Source: Isoptericola halotolerans (GTDB lineage: Bacteria > Actinomycetota > Actinomycetes > Actinomycetales > Cellulomonadaceae). From it: a stretch of DNA of 64,000 bases. The translations under genes and the position numbers were made by a program. This document shows, in pieces, positions 24,144-34,731 of this stretch. Positions within the stretch are counted from its first letter, which is position 1; every line of letters begins with the position of its first letter. The DNA is taken from positions 147,930-211,929 of the forward strand of contig NZ_JABEZU010000004.1 in NCBI RefSeq assembly GCF_013149785.1, given 5' to 3'. The notes beneath the pieces were generated by a model, which was not told where the DNA came from, did no database searches, and was given only the letters and a program-made list of their open reading frames with translations.

Positions 24144-24187
24144 GTTCGTCGAGAGTTCACCTGATGTTCATCGTGGGTTCGAAACTC
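24144..24187. promoter_or_regulatory. PHO-box-like array: four 11-bp direct repeats
   Basis: GTTC occurs at 24144, 24155, 24166 and 24177, exactly 11 bases apart: GTTCGTCGAGA, GTTCACCTGAT, GTTCATCGTGG and GTTCGAAACTC. In Streptomyces the PhoP operator is built from 11-bp direct repeats with a conserved GTTCA(CC) part. The array lies 54 bases upstream of the phosphate transporter start, the place expected for phosphate control. The repeats read on the strand opposite to the gene. Confidence 0.75.
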
Positions 24188-24211
24188 TCCGCCGTGCTCT
24201 TCGAACGTCGC

Positions 24212-26491
<2,280 letters not shown>

Positions 26492-26811
26492 GCGACCAGC
26501 GTACGGGGCGGGCGGGACAGCGCTGCTGCGCCCGCGTCGTCGACCTCCGGCCCTCGACTGATCACGTCTCTGCAACGGTTTGCTCAGCGCAGCCATCGAG
26601 ATCCGCGCATCTGGCCTGATATCACCCGGTCCGGGAACAGCGGTGTGATCCGGAGGTGTCTTCCACGTCACACCACGCCGCTACACTTCCCGCACGTTCG
26701 CACCGCGTGTCGGTCAATGGGGGCTTCAGCATGCCTACATGGCCACGCCGGTGCGTCGCCGCCCCGGGGACGACCCGGGGCCTGACCATGACCCGACGGA
26801 GGACCCGTCCG
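26492..26811. other. Divergent promoter region between ptrB and livH
   Basis: No gene is seen here. It contains the -10 box of ptrB (26498-26503, minus strand) and must contain the promoter of the liv operon. An open plus-strand frame precedes livH but its residues are not protein-like. No strong hairpin or known riboswitch form was noticed. Confidence 0.5.
26498..26503 (-). promoter_or_regulatory. -10 box for a leaderless ptrB transcript
   Basis: On the minus strand TACGCT is followed by six bases and then the GTG at 26491. The position supports this GTG as the true start of the oligopeptidase. Confidence 0.45.
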
Positions 26812-28245
26812 ATGACAGCGGACCGACCCACCATCACGAGCCGATGGAGCCGCCTGCTGGCGGCGCTCGCGCTCGTGCTCCTACCGGCGATGCTCGTCGC
26901 ACCACCAGCGACGGCGAGCACCGACGACAGCCCCTGCGAGCCAGACAACTCCACACCGTGCATCGCCGTCCTGGTGCTGAACGCGGACAACGACCGCCTC
27001 GGCGACGTCGTGGTCACCGTGGCCGGTCAGGGCTTCAGCGCCGACCTGACCACGTCGGCCGACGACGCCGCGACGGTGGCAGCCCCGCAGGTGGGCACCT
27101 ACACGGTGACCATCGACCCGGCCACGCTGCCCGACGACCAGCAGCTTCCCGAGGGCGCGGAGACCGAGCTGACCGTCACCGCGCAGAACGGCGCCACGGC
27201 ACGCGCAGCCTTCCGCGTCGGACCCGGTGCCGTGGCGCCGGCCGCCCCGACCGCCGACGGCTCCGACGACGGCGTCGCGGGAGGGACCGGGGACGCACCT
27301 GCCACCGAGGACGGTGAAGGGGTCGGGGCCGCCCCCGAGGGCGACGCCTCCCAGCGCGCGCTCACCTTCGCGCAGGTCTGGCAGCAGATCGGCTCAGGTC
27401 TCCGGTTCGGGCTGCTGCTGGCGCTCGCGTCGATCGGGCTGAACCTGGTGTTCGGCACGACCGGCCTGTCGAACTTCGCGCACGGCGAGCAGTTCGCCCT
27501 CGGCGCCGCGGTCGGCTTCATCACCATCAACCAGATGGGGATGTCGATCTGGGTCGGTGGTCTCCTCACCCTCGCGGTCTGCGCCTTCACCGGTCTCGCG
27601 CAGGACTCCGCCATCTGGCGGCCTCTGCGCAAGCGCAACGTGCCGGTGATGCAGCTGATGATCGTCTCGATCGGACTCTCCATCACGCTGCAGTACGTGA
27701 TCCAACTGATGATCGGCGGCGGTTCCGAGCGCATCCTGTCGCGCAACCCGCAGCCGCTCACCCTGGCCGGCATCACCCTGAGCACCGCCTCGTGGATGTC
27801 GATGGTCGTGGCGCTCGTCTGCGTCCTCGGCATCGCCTGGTTCCTCACCCGCACCCGCATCGGACGGGCCACGCGCGCCGTGTCGGACAACCCGGCCCTG
27901 GCCTCGGCCACCGGGATCGACCCCGACAAGATCATCCGGATCGTGTGGATCATGGCCACCGGTTTCGCCGCTCTGGCGGGCCTCATGTGGGGGGTGTCGT
28001 TCGGCTCCTTCAACTGGCAGCTCGGCGTGCAGCTCCTGCTGCTCATGTTCGCCGCGGTCACCCTCGGCGGGCTCGGCACGGCACTCGGCGCGTTCGTCGG
28101 GTCCCTGCTCATCGGACAGGTCGTCGAGCTGTCCAACCTCTTCATCCCCAGCGACCTGCGGTACGCCTCGGCGCTGGTGATCCTCATTCTCGTGCTGCTG
28201 TTCAGGCCGCAGGGGATTCTCGGCCGCCGCGAGCGGATCGGCTGA
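26812..28245 (+). CDS. livH: Branched-chain amino acid ABC permease LivH with added extracellular domain
   Basis: A 477-residue protein. GGAGGA ends eight bases before the ATG. The last 290 residues are a complete LivH permease: FGLLLALASIGLNLVFGTTG, LSNFAHGEQFALGAAVGF, RAVSDNPALASATGIDPDKI (the EAA-type loop) and VTLGGLGTALGAFVGSLLIG. Before it stands an unusual N-terminal part: a signal-like segment (LLAALALVLLPAMLVAPPAT), then about 100 residues of beta-rich sequence (IAVLVLNADNDRLGDVVVTV, GTYTVTIDPATLP) resembling an Ig-like or carboxypeptidase-regulatory fold, and an acidic Gly/Ala/Asp linker. Standard LivH lacks all of this. The extra domain would lie outside the membrane and could contact the binding protein. 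First gene of livHMGF. Confidence 0.92.
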   Translation: MTADRPTITSRWSRLLAALALVLLPAMLVAPPATASTDDSPCEPDNSTPCIAVLVLNADNDRLGDVVVTVAGQGFSADLTTSADDAATVAAPQVGTYTVTIDPATLPDDQQLPEGAETELTVTAQNGATARAAFRVGPGAVAPAAPTADGSDDGVAGGTGDAPATEDGEGVGAAPEGDASQRALTFAQVWQQIGSGLRFGLLLALASIGLNLVFGTTGLSNFAHGEQFALGAAVGFITINQMGMSIWVGGLLTLAVCAFTGLAQDSAIWRPLRKRNVPVMQLMIVSIGLSITLQYVIQLMIGGGSERILSRNPQPLTLAGITLSTASWMSMVVALVCVLGIAWFLTRTRIGRATRAVSDNPALASATGIDPDKIIRIVWIMATGFAALAGLMWGVSFGSFNWQLGVQLLLLMFAAVTLGGLGTALGAFVGSLLIGQVVELSNLFIPSDLRYASALVILILVLLFRPQGILGRRERIG

Positions 28246-28258
28246 AGGGAGACCCATC

Positions 28259-29260
28259 ATGGAAGAGTTCCTGCGCATCCTCACGCAGTCGCTGGGCGAG
28301 CTCCTCGCCCCGACGACGGCCGCCTACGCGATGGCCGCGATCGGCCTCAACCTGCACTTCGGGTACACCGGACTGCTCAACATGGGCCAGGCAGGCTTCA
28401 TGCTGCTCGGCGCCTACGGCTTCGGCATCACCCTCGTGGCGGGCGGTCCCTTCTGGCTCGCGCTGCTGGTCGCCATCGCGGCCGGCGTGGTGTTCGCCCT
28501 CATCCTCGGTATGCCGACGTTGCAGCTACGCGGCGACTATCTCGCCATCGTCACCATCTCCGCAGCGGAGATCGTCCGCTGGTTCGGTCGTTCCACGCTC
28601 TGGCAGGAGTGGACCGGCGGTGCCTCCGGCCTGCAGGGCCGCTACTACAAGGAACCGTTCCAGGAGCTGTCGTTCCTGCCGGACGGACGGTTCGCGCTCG
28701 GTCCGCTGGAGTACATCAACACCGGCTCGGACTCGTGGTGGACGCGCATCGTCGCCTGGGGCCTCGTCGCCCTCGTGCTCGTCTTCGTGTGGCTCATCAC
28801 CCGCAGCCCGTGGGGCCGGGTCCTCAAGGGCATCCGCGAGGACGAGGACGCCGTACGGGCACTGGGCAAGAACGTCTACTCCTACAAGCTGCAGGCGCTG
28901 GTCATCGGCGGCGCGATCGGAGCCCTCGGCGGCGTGATCTTCGCCCTGCCCGCAGCGATCGTGCCCGACTCGATGGGCCGCACCATGACGTTCTTCGTCT
29001 GGACGATCCTGCTGCTCGGTGGCGCAGCGACGGTCTTCGGACCGGTGCTGGGGTCGATGATCTTCTTCGCGGCCTACATGTTCATGCGCACCGGCATGCG
29101 GGCGCTGGCCGAGAACACCGGCGTGGGTGACGTCATCACGACCACCAACGTCGAGCAGATCGGCGGCATGCTCGTCGGTGTGACCCTGATGCTCCTGGTC
29201 ATCTTCAGACCACAGGGCATCCTCGGGAACAAGAAGGAGCTGGCGTTCAATGTCCGATGA
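28259..29260 (+). CDS. livM: Branched-chain amino acid ABC permease LivM
   Basis: A 333-residue integral membrane protein of the LivM family, the second permease of the HAAT-type importer. GLNLHFGYTGLLNMGQAGFM near residue 25 is the family signature; LQLRGDYLAIVTISAAEIVR and RVLKGIREDEDAVRALGKNV (the loop contacting the ATPase) follow, and VVIF-like ending reads LLVIFRPQGILGNKKELA. It begins 13 bases after livH, with GAAGGGAG ahead of the ATG, and overlaps livG by 11 bases. It lacks the N-terminal domain seen in livH. Confidence 0.94.
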   Translation: MEEFLRILTQSLGELLAPTTAAYAMAAIGLNLHFGYTGLLNMGQAGFMLLGAYGFGITLVAGGPFWLALLVAIAAGVVFALILGMPTLQLRGDYLAIVTISAAEIVRWFGRSTLWQEWTGGASGLQGRYYKEPFQELSFLPDGRFALGPLEYINTGSDSWWTRIVAWGLVALVLVFVWLITRSPWGRVLKGIREDEDAVRALGKNVYSYKLQALVIGGAIGALGGVIFALPAAIVPDSMGRTMTFFVWTILLLGGAATVFGPVLGSMIFFAAYMFMRTGMRALAENTGVGDVITTTNVEQIGGMLVGVTLMLLVIFRPQGILGNKKELAFNVR

Positions 29261-30164
29261 CAAGACGGTGACCGCGGCCGCTCTGAGCGACCTGGCGACG
29301 GTCGCCCGCACCCCGGGTGCGGCCAAGCCGAACCCGATCCTCGTGGCCGACCACGTGACCCGCCGGTTCGGCGGCATGACGGCCGTCGACGTCGACCACC
29401 TCGAGGTGCAGGAGGGCGTCATCACGGCGCTCATCGGCCCCAACGGTGCCGGCAAGACGACGCTGTTCAACCTGCTCACCGGGTTCGACCGCCCCAACAC
29501 GGGCGAGTGGAGCTTCCAGGGCAAGTCCCTGAGCGGCAAGGGCGGCGCCGCCGTGGCCAAGTCCGGCATGGTCCGCACGTTCCAGCTCACCAAGGCGCTG
29601 TCGCGCCTCACGGTGCTGCAGAACATGCTCCTGGCTTCGCCGTCGAACCCGGGCGAGAAGCTCGCGCTGTCCTGGCTGCCCTTCCTGTGGAAGAAGCACG
29701 AGGCCGAGACCACCGAGAAGGCGATGGAGATCCTCGCCCGGTTCAAGCTGGACGCCAAGGCCGCCGACTACGCCGGCTCCCTGTCCGGTGGTCAGCGCAA
29801 GCTCCTCGAGATGGCGCGTGCACTGATGACCGACCCGACGATCATCATGCTCGACGAGCCGATGGCCGGCGTGAACCCCGCCCTGGTGCAGTCGCTGCTC
29901 CATCACATCCAGGCGCTGCGCGACGAGGGCATGACCGTGCTCTTCGTGGAGCACGACATGCACGCCGTGCGACACATCTCGGACTGGGTGGTCGTCATGG
30001 CCGAAGGCCGGATCGTGGCCGAGGGGCCGCCCGACAGCGTCATGAAGGACCAGGCGGTCGTGGACGCCTACCTCGGCGCCCACCACGACACGGACCTCGG
30101 GGACGACTCGCTGCTCGACCCCGAGGTGCTGGCCCGGCTCGAGGCCGAGGAGGAGAAGCGATGA
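29250..30164 (+). CDS. livG: Branched-chain amino acid ABC ATPase LivG
   Basis: A 304-residue ABC ATPase. Walker A is LIGPNGAGKTTLFNLLTGF (near residue 70), the signature SLSGGQRKLLEMARALMTDP, Walker B TIIMLDEPMAGVNP and the switch His in LFVEHDMHAV. VRTFQLTKALSRLTVLQNML is the Q-loop region. An N-terminal 30-residue extension and an acidic C-terminal tail (DLGDDSLLDPEVLARLEAEE) are added to the normal core. The start overlaps livM by 11 bases and the stop overlaps livF (ATGA). Confidence 0.93.
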   Translation: MSDDKTVTAAALSDLATVARTPGAAKPNPILVADHVTRRFGGMTAVDVDHLEVQEGVITALIGPNGAGKTTLFNLLTGFDRPNTGEWSFQGKSLSGKGGAAVAKSGMVRTFQLTKALSRLTVLQNMLLASPSNPGEKLALSWLPFLWKKHEAETTEKAMEILARFKLDAKAADYAGSLSGGQRKLLEMARALMTDPTIIMLDEPMAGVNPALVQSLLHHIQALRDEGMTVLFVEHDMHAVRHISDWVVVMAEGRIVAEGPPDSVMKDQAVVDAYLGAHHDTDLGDDSLLDPEVLARLEAEEEKR

Positions 30165-31063
30165 GCACCACCACCACCGACGCCGGCGAGAAGATGTCGG
30201 CCGCCGGCGTGCCCCAGAAGGACCTGCTCCTGCACGCCGACAACCTGGTCGCCGGCTACATCCCCGGGGTGAACATCCTCGAGGGCTGCTCGCTGGAGGT
30301 CGCCCAGGGCGAGCTCGTGGGGATCATCGGTCCCAACGGGGCCGGCAAGTCGACGCTGCTGAAGGCGCTCTTCGGCCTGGTGAAGATCCACTCCGGCACC
30401 GTCACGCTCCAGGGCAAGGACATCACCGGGATGAAGGCGAACCAGCTCGTCGCCAACGGCGTCGGGTTCGTCCCCCAGAACAACAACGTGTTCCCCTCGC
30501 TGACGGTCGAGGAGAACATGCGGATGGGTACCTACCTCAAGCCGAAGATCTTCACCGAGCGCTGGTCGTTCATCGGGGACCTGTTCCCGGTGCTGCACGA
30601 CCGGCGCTCCCAGCGGGCGGGCGCCATGTCCGGCGGTGAGCGGCAGATGGTCGCGATGGCACGTGCGCTGATGATGAACCCGTCGGTGCTGCTCCTCGAC
30701 GAGCCGTCCGCCGGGTTGTCGCCCGTGCGGCAGGACGAGACGTTCCTGCGGACCCGGATGATCAACAAGGCCGGGGTCTCGGTGATCATGGTCGAGCAGA
30801 ACGCCCGCCGCTGCCTGCAGGTCTGCGACCGCGGCTACGTCCTGGACCAGGGCAAGGACGCGTACACCGGCACCGGACGCGAGCTGCAGGCCGACCCCAA
30901 GGTCATCTCGCTGTACCTCGGCACCCTCGCCGAGGACGTCGACGAGGCGGCCCAGTCGGCCGAGGTGGAGGCCGCCGAGGCCGAGCGCATCGAGGCCGCC
31001 GTCGAGGCGGAGGCCGAGGCGCAGGCGCTCGCGGAGGAGGCCGACAAGAAGGAGGAGAGCTGA
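30161..31063 (+). CDS. livF: Branched-chain amino acid ABC ATPase LivF
   Basis: A 300-residue ABC ATPase. Walker A is IIGPNGAGKSTLLKALFGL, the signature AMSGGERQMVAMARALMMNP and Walker B VLLLDEPSAGLSP, with IMVEQNARRCLQVCDRGYVL as switch region. LivF proteins are usually about 235 residues; this one has an extra C-terminal tail of some 50 residues rich in Glu and Ala (AEVEAAEAERIEAAVEAEAE), likely a charged helix. The ATG overlaps the livG stop and has AGGAG just before. A strong terminator follows, so livHMGF ends here. Confidence 0.93.
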   Translation: MSTTTTDAGEKMSAAGVPQKDLLLHADNLVAGYIPGVNILEGCSLEVAQGELVGIIGPNGAGKSTLLKALFGLVKIHSGTVTLQGKDITGMKANQLVANGVGFVPQNNNVFPSLTVEENMRMGTYLKPKIFTERWSFIGDLFPVLHDRRSQRAGAMSGGERQMVAMARALMMNPSVLLLDEPSAGLSPVRQDETFLRTRMINKAGVSVIMVEQNARRCLQVCDRGYVLDQGKDAYTGTGRELQADPKVISLYLGTLAEDVDEAAQSAEVEAAEAERIEAAVEAEAEAQALAEEADKKEES

Positions 31064-31098
31064 CGCGCACCGCGTGACGACAGCTCCTCGACGAGGAC

Positions 31099-31146
31099 AC
31101 GACGGCGGCGGGTGACCCGGGAGACCGGGACGCCCGCCGCCGTCGT
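31099..31146. terminator. Terminator of the livHMGF operon
   Basis: ACGACGGCGGCGGG at 31099-31112 pairs perfectly with 31133-31146 around a 20-base loop. It lies between the convergent livF (end 31063) and lipoprotein gene (end 31157) and can serve both. Confidence 0.75.
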
Positions 31147-31156
31147 CATGGCGTCG

Positions 31157-32080
31157 TCATCCTGGCGGTACGGGCAGGTCCTGGCGGGCGTGCACGGAGA
31201 GGATCACGCCGGGCGGGACCTCGTCGGTGTGGTCCAGCAGCACCTGGGCCGTGTCGCCCTCGACCGACAGGGCGGGGTTCTCGAAGTACTCCGTGTACGG
31301 GCTGCCCGTCGTCGGGAGGCGGCCGGAGGCGAAGGCCTCGAGATAGTGGTCACCGAGCGCCTGCGGGTCGTCACCGTGGACGCAGACCACGCTCTGCCCG
31401 CCCGAGCCCGGGTCCTCGGCCGGGCCGCCGAGCACGCCGACGGCGATCGGTGTGGCGGCCGTCGGTTCGAGCACCGCTGCCGTCGCGTCGCCCAGGCAGC
31501 CGCTCAGCGCGGCGATCGTCGGGTCGTCGGCCAGCGAGTCCCCGGAGGCGTCGACGACCAGGAGGTCGGCAGAGGTCCCTCCGAGCGCGACGGAGTCCTC
31601 GGTGACCCGCAGCTGCGGCGCGACGATCGCGATCCCGGCCACGCCGGACTGCCTGTCGGTCAGATCGAGCTCGTGCGTCAGCACCTCGTCCCCCGTCCAG
31701 CCGGCAGCAGTCGAGGCGTCCCGCACCGCGGCACCGTCGTGGCCGCCGGAGACGAGCGTCAGCGCACCGGTCGGGTAGCCGACGGTGAGGAGGCTGTCCG
31801 CCTCGAGAAGATCGACCTCGAGCTGCTCGGACAGCTCCCGCGTGTGCTGCCCGATGTCCGGCGCGCCGGCGAGGGAGGTCTGCCAGTGCTCCGTCGCCAG
31901 CTCGCCGAGCGCACCCGGGTCGCTGAACGCGATGAGCTCGGGGACGTCGTCACCGGCACCGACCCGTCCCAGGGCGTCGGCGAGCGGACCGTCTCCCGAT
32001 GCCCCGCCGGAGCAGGCTGCCAGGGCCGTGACGAGCAGGAACGCAGAGGTGGCGGCGGCGGTGCGCGCAGGAGCAGGCAT
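31157..32080 (-). CDS. Putative lipoprotein of unknown function beside the liv genes
   Basis: A 307-residue protein starting at the ATG at 32080. Its signal peptide ends in the lipobox TALAACSGG (Cys near residue 23). The mature part is acidic and mixes helices and strands: ELIAFSDPGALGELATEHWQ, LLTVGYPTGALTLVSGGHDG, LLVVDASGDSLADDPTIAAL, and a C-terminal VQVLLDHTD-like strand reading AQVLLDHTDEVPPGVILSVH. Two Cys residues (SGCLGD and VVCVHG) may form a disulfide. I recognise no family. It sits between livHMGF and livK on the livK strand, but a terminator (32116-32149) separates it from livK, so a transport role is only suggested by position. Confidence 0.78.
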   Translation of the reverse strand: MPAPARTAAATSAFLLVTALAACSGGASGDGPLADALGRVGAGDDVPELIAFSDPGALGELATEHWQTSLAGAPDIGQHTRELSEQLEVDLLEADSLLTVGYPTGALTLVSGGHDGAAVRDASTAAGWTGDEVLTHELDLTDRQSGVAGIAIVAPQLRVTEDSVALGGTSADLLVVDASGDSLADDPTIAALSGCLGDATAAVLEPTAATPIAVGVLGGPAEDPGSGGQSVVCVHGDDPQALGDHYLEAFASGRLPTTGSPYTEYFENPALSVEGDTAQVLLDHTDEVPPGVILSVHARQDLPVPPG

Positions 32081-32115
32081 GCGGCGGACCCTAGCAAGGG
32101 GACCACAGGACGACT

Positions 32116-32149
32116 GCGGCCCGGTCACCTGGAGTGGTGACCGGGCCGC
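32116..32149. terminator. Terminator of livK
   Basis: GCGGCCCGGTCACC at 32116-32129 pairs perfectly with 32136-32149 across a six-base loop. It lies 36 bases downstream of the livK stop codon, in the space before the lipoprotein gene. Confidence 0.8.
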
Positions 32150-32184
32150 CGTCGGACCGCTGGAGCCGTGCGGCTCAGGCGGGA

Positions 32185-33483
32185 CTACTCGATGGAACCC
32201 TCGATCTCACGCTCGAACGAGTACTCGTTCGACTCGTCGTAGGCGTAGATCCCGATGAAGGCGGACGACGGGTCGTTGGCCTCGTTGAGCGGACCGGCGC
32301 CCGACAGTCCGACGTACGTGATCTCCTCGCCGGCGTCGATCGCCGCGACGGCGTCCTCGAAGGTGCTGACCTCCGTGCCGCCCTCCGAACCGGACACGGC
32401 GCGGATGTTGTCGGCGATGGTGCGGCCGTCCGTGGCGCCGCCCTTGACCGCGGCGAGCGCCGCGAGCATCGTGGCGTCGTAGGACTCGGCAGAGTACGAG
32501 TAGTCGGCGAGCTCGCCACCCTCGTTCTCCGCGTACCACTCGTTGAGCCGCTCGCGGAAGTCCTCCTCGGCCTGAGCACCCGGGAGGGTGCCCTGGACGC
32601 CGGCCAGCGTGCCCTCGTCGAACTGGTCGCCGTAGTTGGACAGGTTGCCGTCGCAGAAGTACGTGGTCCCGTCGAAGTCCCAGCCCTGGGAGACGAGCTC
32701 GTTGACGATCGCCACGGTCTCCTCGAAGGCGATGACGACGATCGCGTCGGGCTCGGTGGCGAGAGCGGCCGTCACCTGGGCACCGAAGTTCGTCTCACCG
32801 GGCGGGAACTCCTCGCCGCCGCCCGAGGCGCCGTAGACGACCGACCCGCCGCCGGCCTCGATGGCCGACTGGGTGTGGTCGCGCAGACCTGTGCCGTAGG
32901 CCTCGTTCTGGACGAGCATCGCGACGTCCATGTGGCCGCCGTCGAGGACCAGGGAGCCGAGCGCCGCGCCCTGGACCGTGTCCGGCGGGGCGGTGCGGGC
33001 GAAGAAGTCGCCGTACCCGGAGAGGTCCGCCGCGGTGTTCGCGGGCGAGATCTGCATGACCTCGGCCTCGGCGAAGGTGTCCACGACCGAGAGCGAGACA
33101 CCGGAGGAAGCCGCGCCGATGACGGCCGAGACGCCACGACCGATGAGGTCGGTGGCGGTCGAGCTGGCCACCGACGGGTCGGTGGTGTCGCCGGAGTCGC
33201 CCCACTCGACGCCGACGTCGTTGCCGAGCACGCCGCCCGCCGCGTTGATGTCGTCGATCGCCAGGCCCACGCCGGCGATCTCGGGCGGGCCGAGGAACGC
33301 GAGCGTGCCGGTGACCGGCAGGATGGTGCCGATCGTCAGGGGCTCGGCGTCCCCCATCGCCTCGTCGCTGGTCTCCTCGCCGGTCGACTCTTCAGGATCG
33401 CTGTCGGAGGCGCAGGCCGCGAGGCCCAGGCTGAGGACTGCGGCAAAGGCGATGCCCTTGGCAGCCGTCATGCGTCGATTCAT
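32185..33483 (-). CDS. livK: Branched-chain amino acid ABC substrate-binding lipoprotein LivK
   Basis: A 432-residue periplasmic-binding type 1 protein. GGGGAAG stands seven bases before the ATG at 33483. The signal peptide ends with LSLGLAACAS (lipobox Cys near 23), then an acidic stretch (SDSDPEESTGEETSDE) that keeps the domain away from the membrane. The binding domain starts EPLTIGTILPVTGTLAFLGP; GVGLAIDDINAAGGVLGNDV and AVIGAASSGVSLSVVDTFAE are family hallmarks, and AESYDATMLAALAAVKGG lies near the C terminus. It should deliver branched-chain or related amino acids to LivHMGF, encoded 1.1 kb away on the other strand. Own promoter and terminator are visible. Confidence 0.92.
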   Translation of the reverse strand: MNRRMTAAKGIAFAAVLSLGLAACASDSDPEESTGEETSDEAMGDAEPLTIGTILPVTGTLAFLGPPEIAGVGLAIDDINAAGGVLGNDVGVEWGDSGDTTDPSVASSTATDLIGRGVSAVIGAASSGVSLSVVDTFAEAEVMQISPANTAADLSGYGDFFARTAPPDTVQGAALGSLVLDGGHMDVAMLVQNEAYGTGLRDHTQSAIEAGGGSVVYGASGGGEEFPPGETNFGAQVTAALATEPDAIVVIAFEETVAIVNELVSQGWDFDGTTYFCDGNLSNYGDQFDEGTLAGVQGTLPGAQAEEDFRERLNEWYAENEGGELADYSYSAESYDATMLAALAAVKGGATDGRTIADNIRAVSGSEGGTEVSTFEDAVAAIDAGEEITYVGLSGAGPLNEANDPSSAFIGIYAYDESNEYSFEREIEGSIE

Positions 33484-33576
33484 GTGCTTCCCCTTCGGGG
33501 TCGGACTTCCTACGGCCACTCAATGCCGCATGTAGTGGCGCTGAACCTAACCCGATTGTGTGACGTGCATGTGTCA

Positions 33577-33625
33577 GATGTGCCACATCCGACCGATCGT
33601 GACGAACCTGTTATGTGTCTCACAT
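33577..33625. promoter_or_regulatory. Two ATGTG/CACAT palindromes upstream of livK
   Basis: GATGTG-C-CACATC is at 33577-33589 and ATGTG-TCT-CACAT at 33613-33625, 94 and 130 bases before the livK start. Further TGTG words lie between them and the gene. Two such sites in one helix-phase range suggest binding of a dimeric regulator (GntR- or CRP-like), which is inference. Confidence 0.4.
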
Positions 33626-33657
33626 CCGCGGCCCGACGAGCGGCCGCCGACCGTCCG

Positions 33658-34499
33658 TCAGGGGCTGATCCGGGTGACGACGATCGGTCGCGGGGTGCGC
33701 GCCGGGCGCTCTCGCTCGCTCGCCCCGAGGACCGAGACCGATCCCGGCTGCGCGTCGTCGAGCGCGAGGGTGAAGGCGTCGATGCCGGCGAGCTGCCGTG
33801 GAGCGGACATCGCCCTCCGGACGACGACGATGCCGGCTGAGCCTCCCGGCGGCGTGCCACCTGGACCGAGGTGAGGTCGAGCTCGGACCCGGCTGCCCCC
33901 ACCGCGGCGGCGCCGGGGTCCGACCCCCAGGACGCGCGGCGAGCGGGTCGGGACGGCGACCCTCTGCCGGCGGCAGGCGTCCCCGCACGGCGCCCGCTGG
34001 AAGGTCCGGCGCACCTCGACCTGGTTCGCTGCGAGGACCGGCTGCGACGCGCTGACCAGCCTGTCGAGGTGCGCGGGCACGGAGCTCCCCGCCCGCCCGG
34101 CGCGCACCGCGCCCTGCGGCGGAGCCCCCCGAGCTCGCCGGGCGTCGTGAGGTAGACGTCCCTGCGCGGTGCCCGCCCGGTGGACGAGACGAGGTCGACG
34201 ACGCCGGGGCTCAGGACCCGTCGGGACCTGTCGGACGCCCGCGGCGGCGACTCGCGGCCCTGGCCCGTCGCGGGGCCTCGTGGTCACGGGCAGCCCGTCC
34301 CGCGGGACCCGGAGGCACGGGGCCCGGCACCGTCGTCGCCCTCGCCGCCACTGCCCGCCGCGGTGCCCGCACGCCGGTGCTCGAAGTCGAGCGTCTGCTC
34401 CACGTCGGCCCGGGTGCCACCGTCCGGAAACCGGAAGACCCCGAGGCCGACCTGGGGGACCTGGACGCCGTCGTTCAGGGTGATACTGGGAACAGTCAT
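33658..34499 (-). pseudogene. Decayed aldo/keto reductase gene
   Basis: The minus strand starts like an aldo/keto reductase at ATG 34499: MTVPSITLNDGVQVPQVGLG and VFRFPDGGTRADVEQTL, matching the family N terminus. Similarity then moves between frames: LPVTTRPRDG (cf. FVTTKL) and DLVSS-type remnants, VLAANQVEVRRTFQRAP (cf. PAVNQVEVHPTFQQ), and SAPRQLAGIDAFTLALDDAQ (cf. SVTPERIAENIDVFDF). The order is right and the span of 842 bases equals a normal gene of about 275 codons, so it is one gene broken by several small insertions or deletions. It cannot make a working enzyme. It lies between livK and the cold-shock gene. Confidence 0.8.
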
Positions 34500-34731
34500 G
34501 CACAACATCGTGTCTTGTGCTGGTGCGATGGCGCGCGCTCGCGTACGGTTGTGGCTGTTGCAGTGTGTTGCTCGTACCGGGACGGTTCTCCGTCCTGCGT
34601 CGGCGCGGACGCGTCGTCAGGATTGACGCGGTCCGCCGGCGGACCTTGGACTATCAGGATCAAGAGTTGGCGACGAACACCGTGATGTGCGCCCCCGACA
34701 AGCGGGGACGCCGACTCTTGAAGGAGTACCC
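34500..34731 (+). promoter_or_regulatory. Promoter and probable 5' leader of the cold-shock gene
   Basis: These 232 bases hold no gene. They include T- and A-richer stretches than the surroundings (GTTGGCGACGAACACCG, CTTGAAGGAG) and end with AAGGAG eight bases before the cspA ATG. Cold-shock genes often have long 5' leaders that refold at low temperature; no specific structure is claimed here. Transcription start is not identifiable with confidence. Confidence 0.4.

Noticed and set aside
34500-34731. A small coding gene in the cold-shock leader
   Set aside because: Several short frames exist but none has a ribosome binding site and protein-like composition together; a regulatory leader is more likely.
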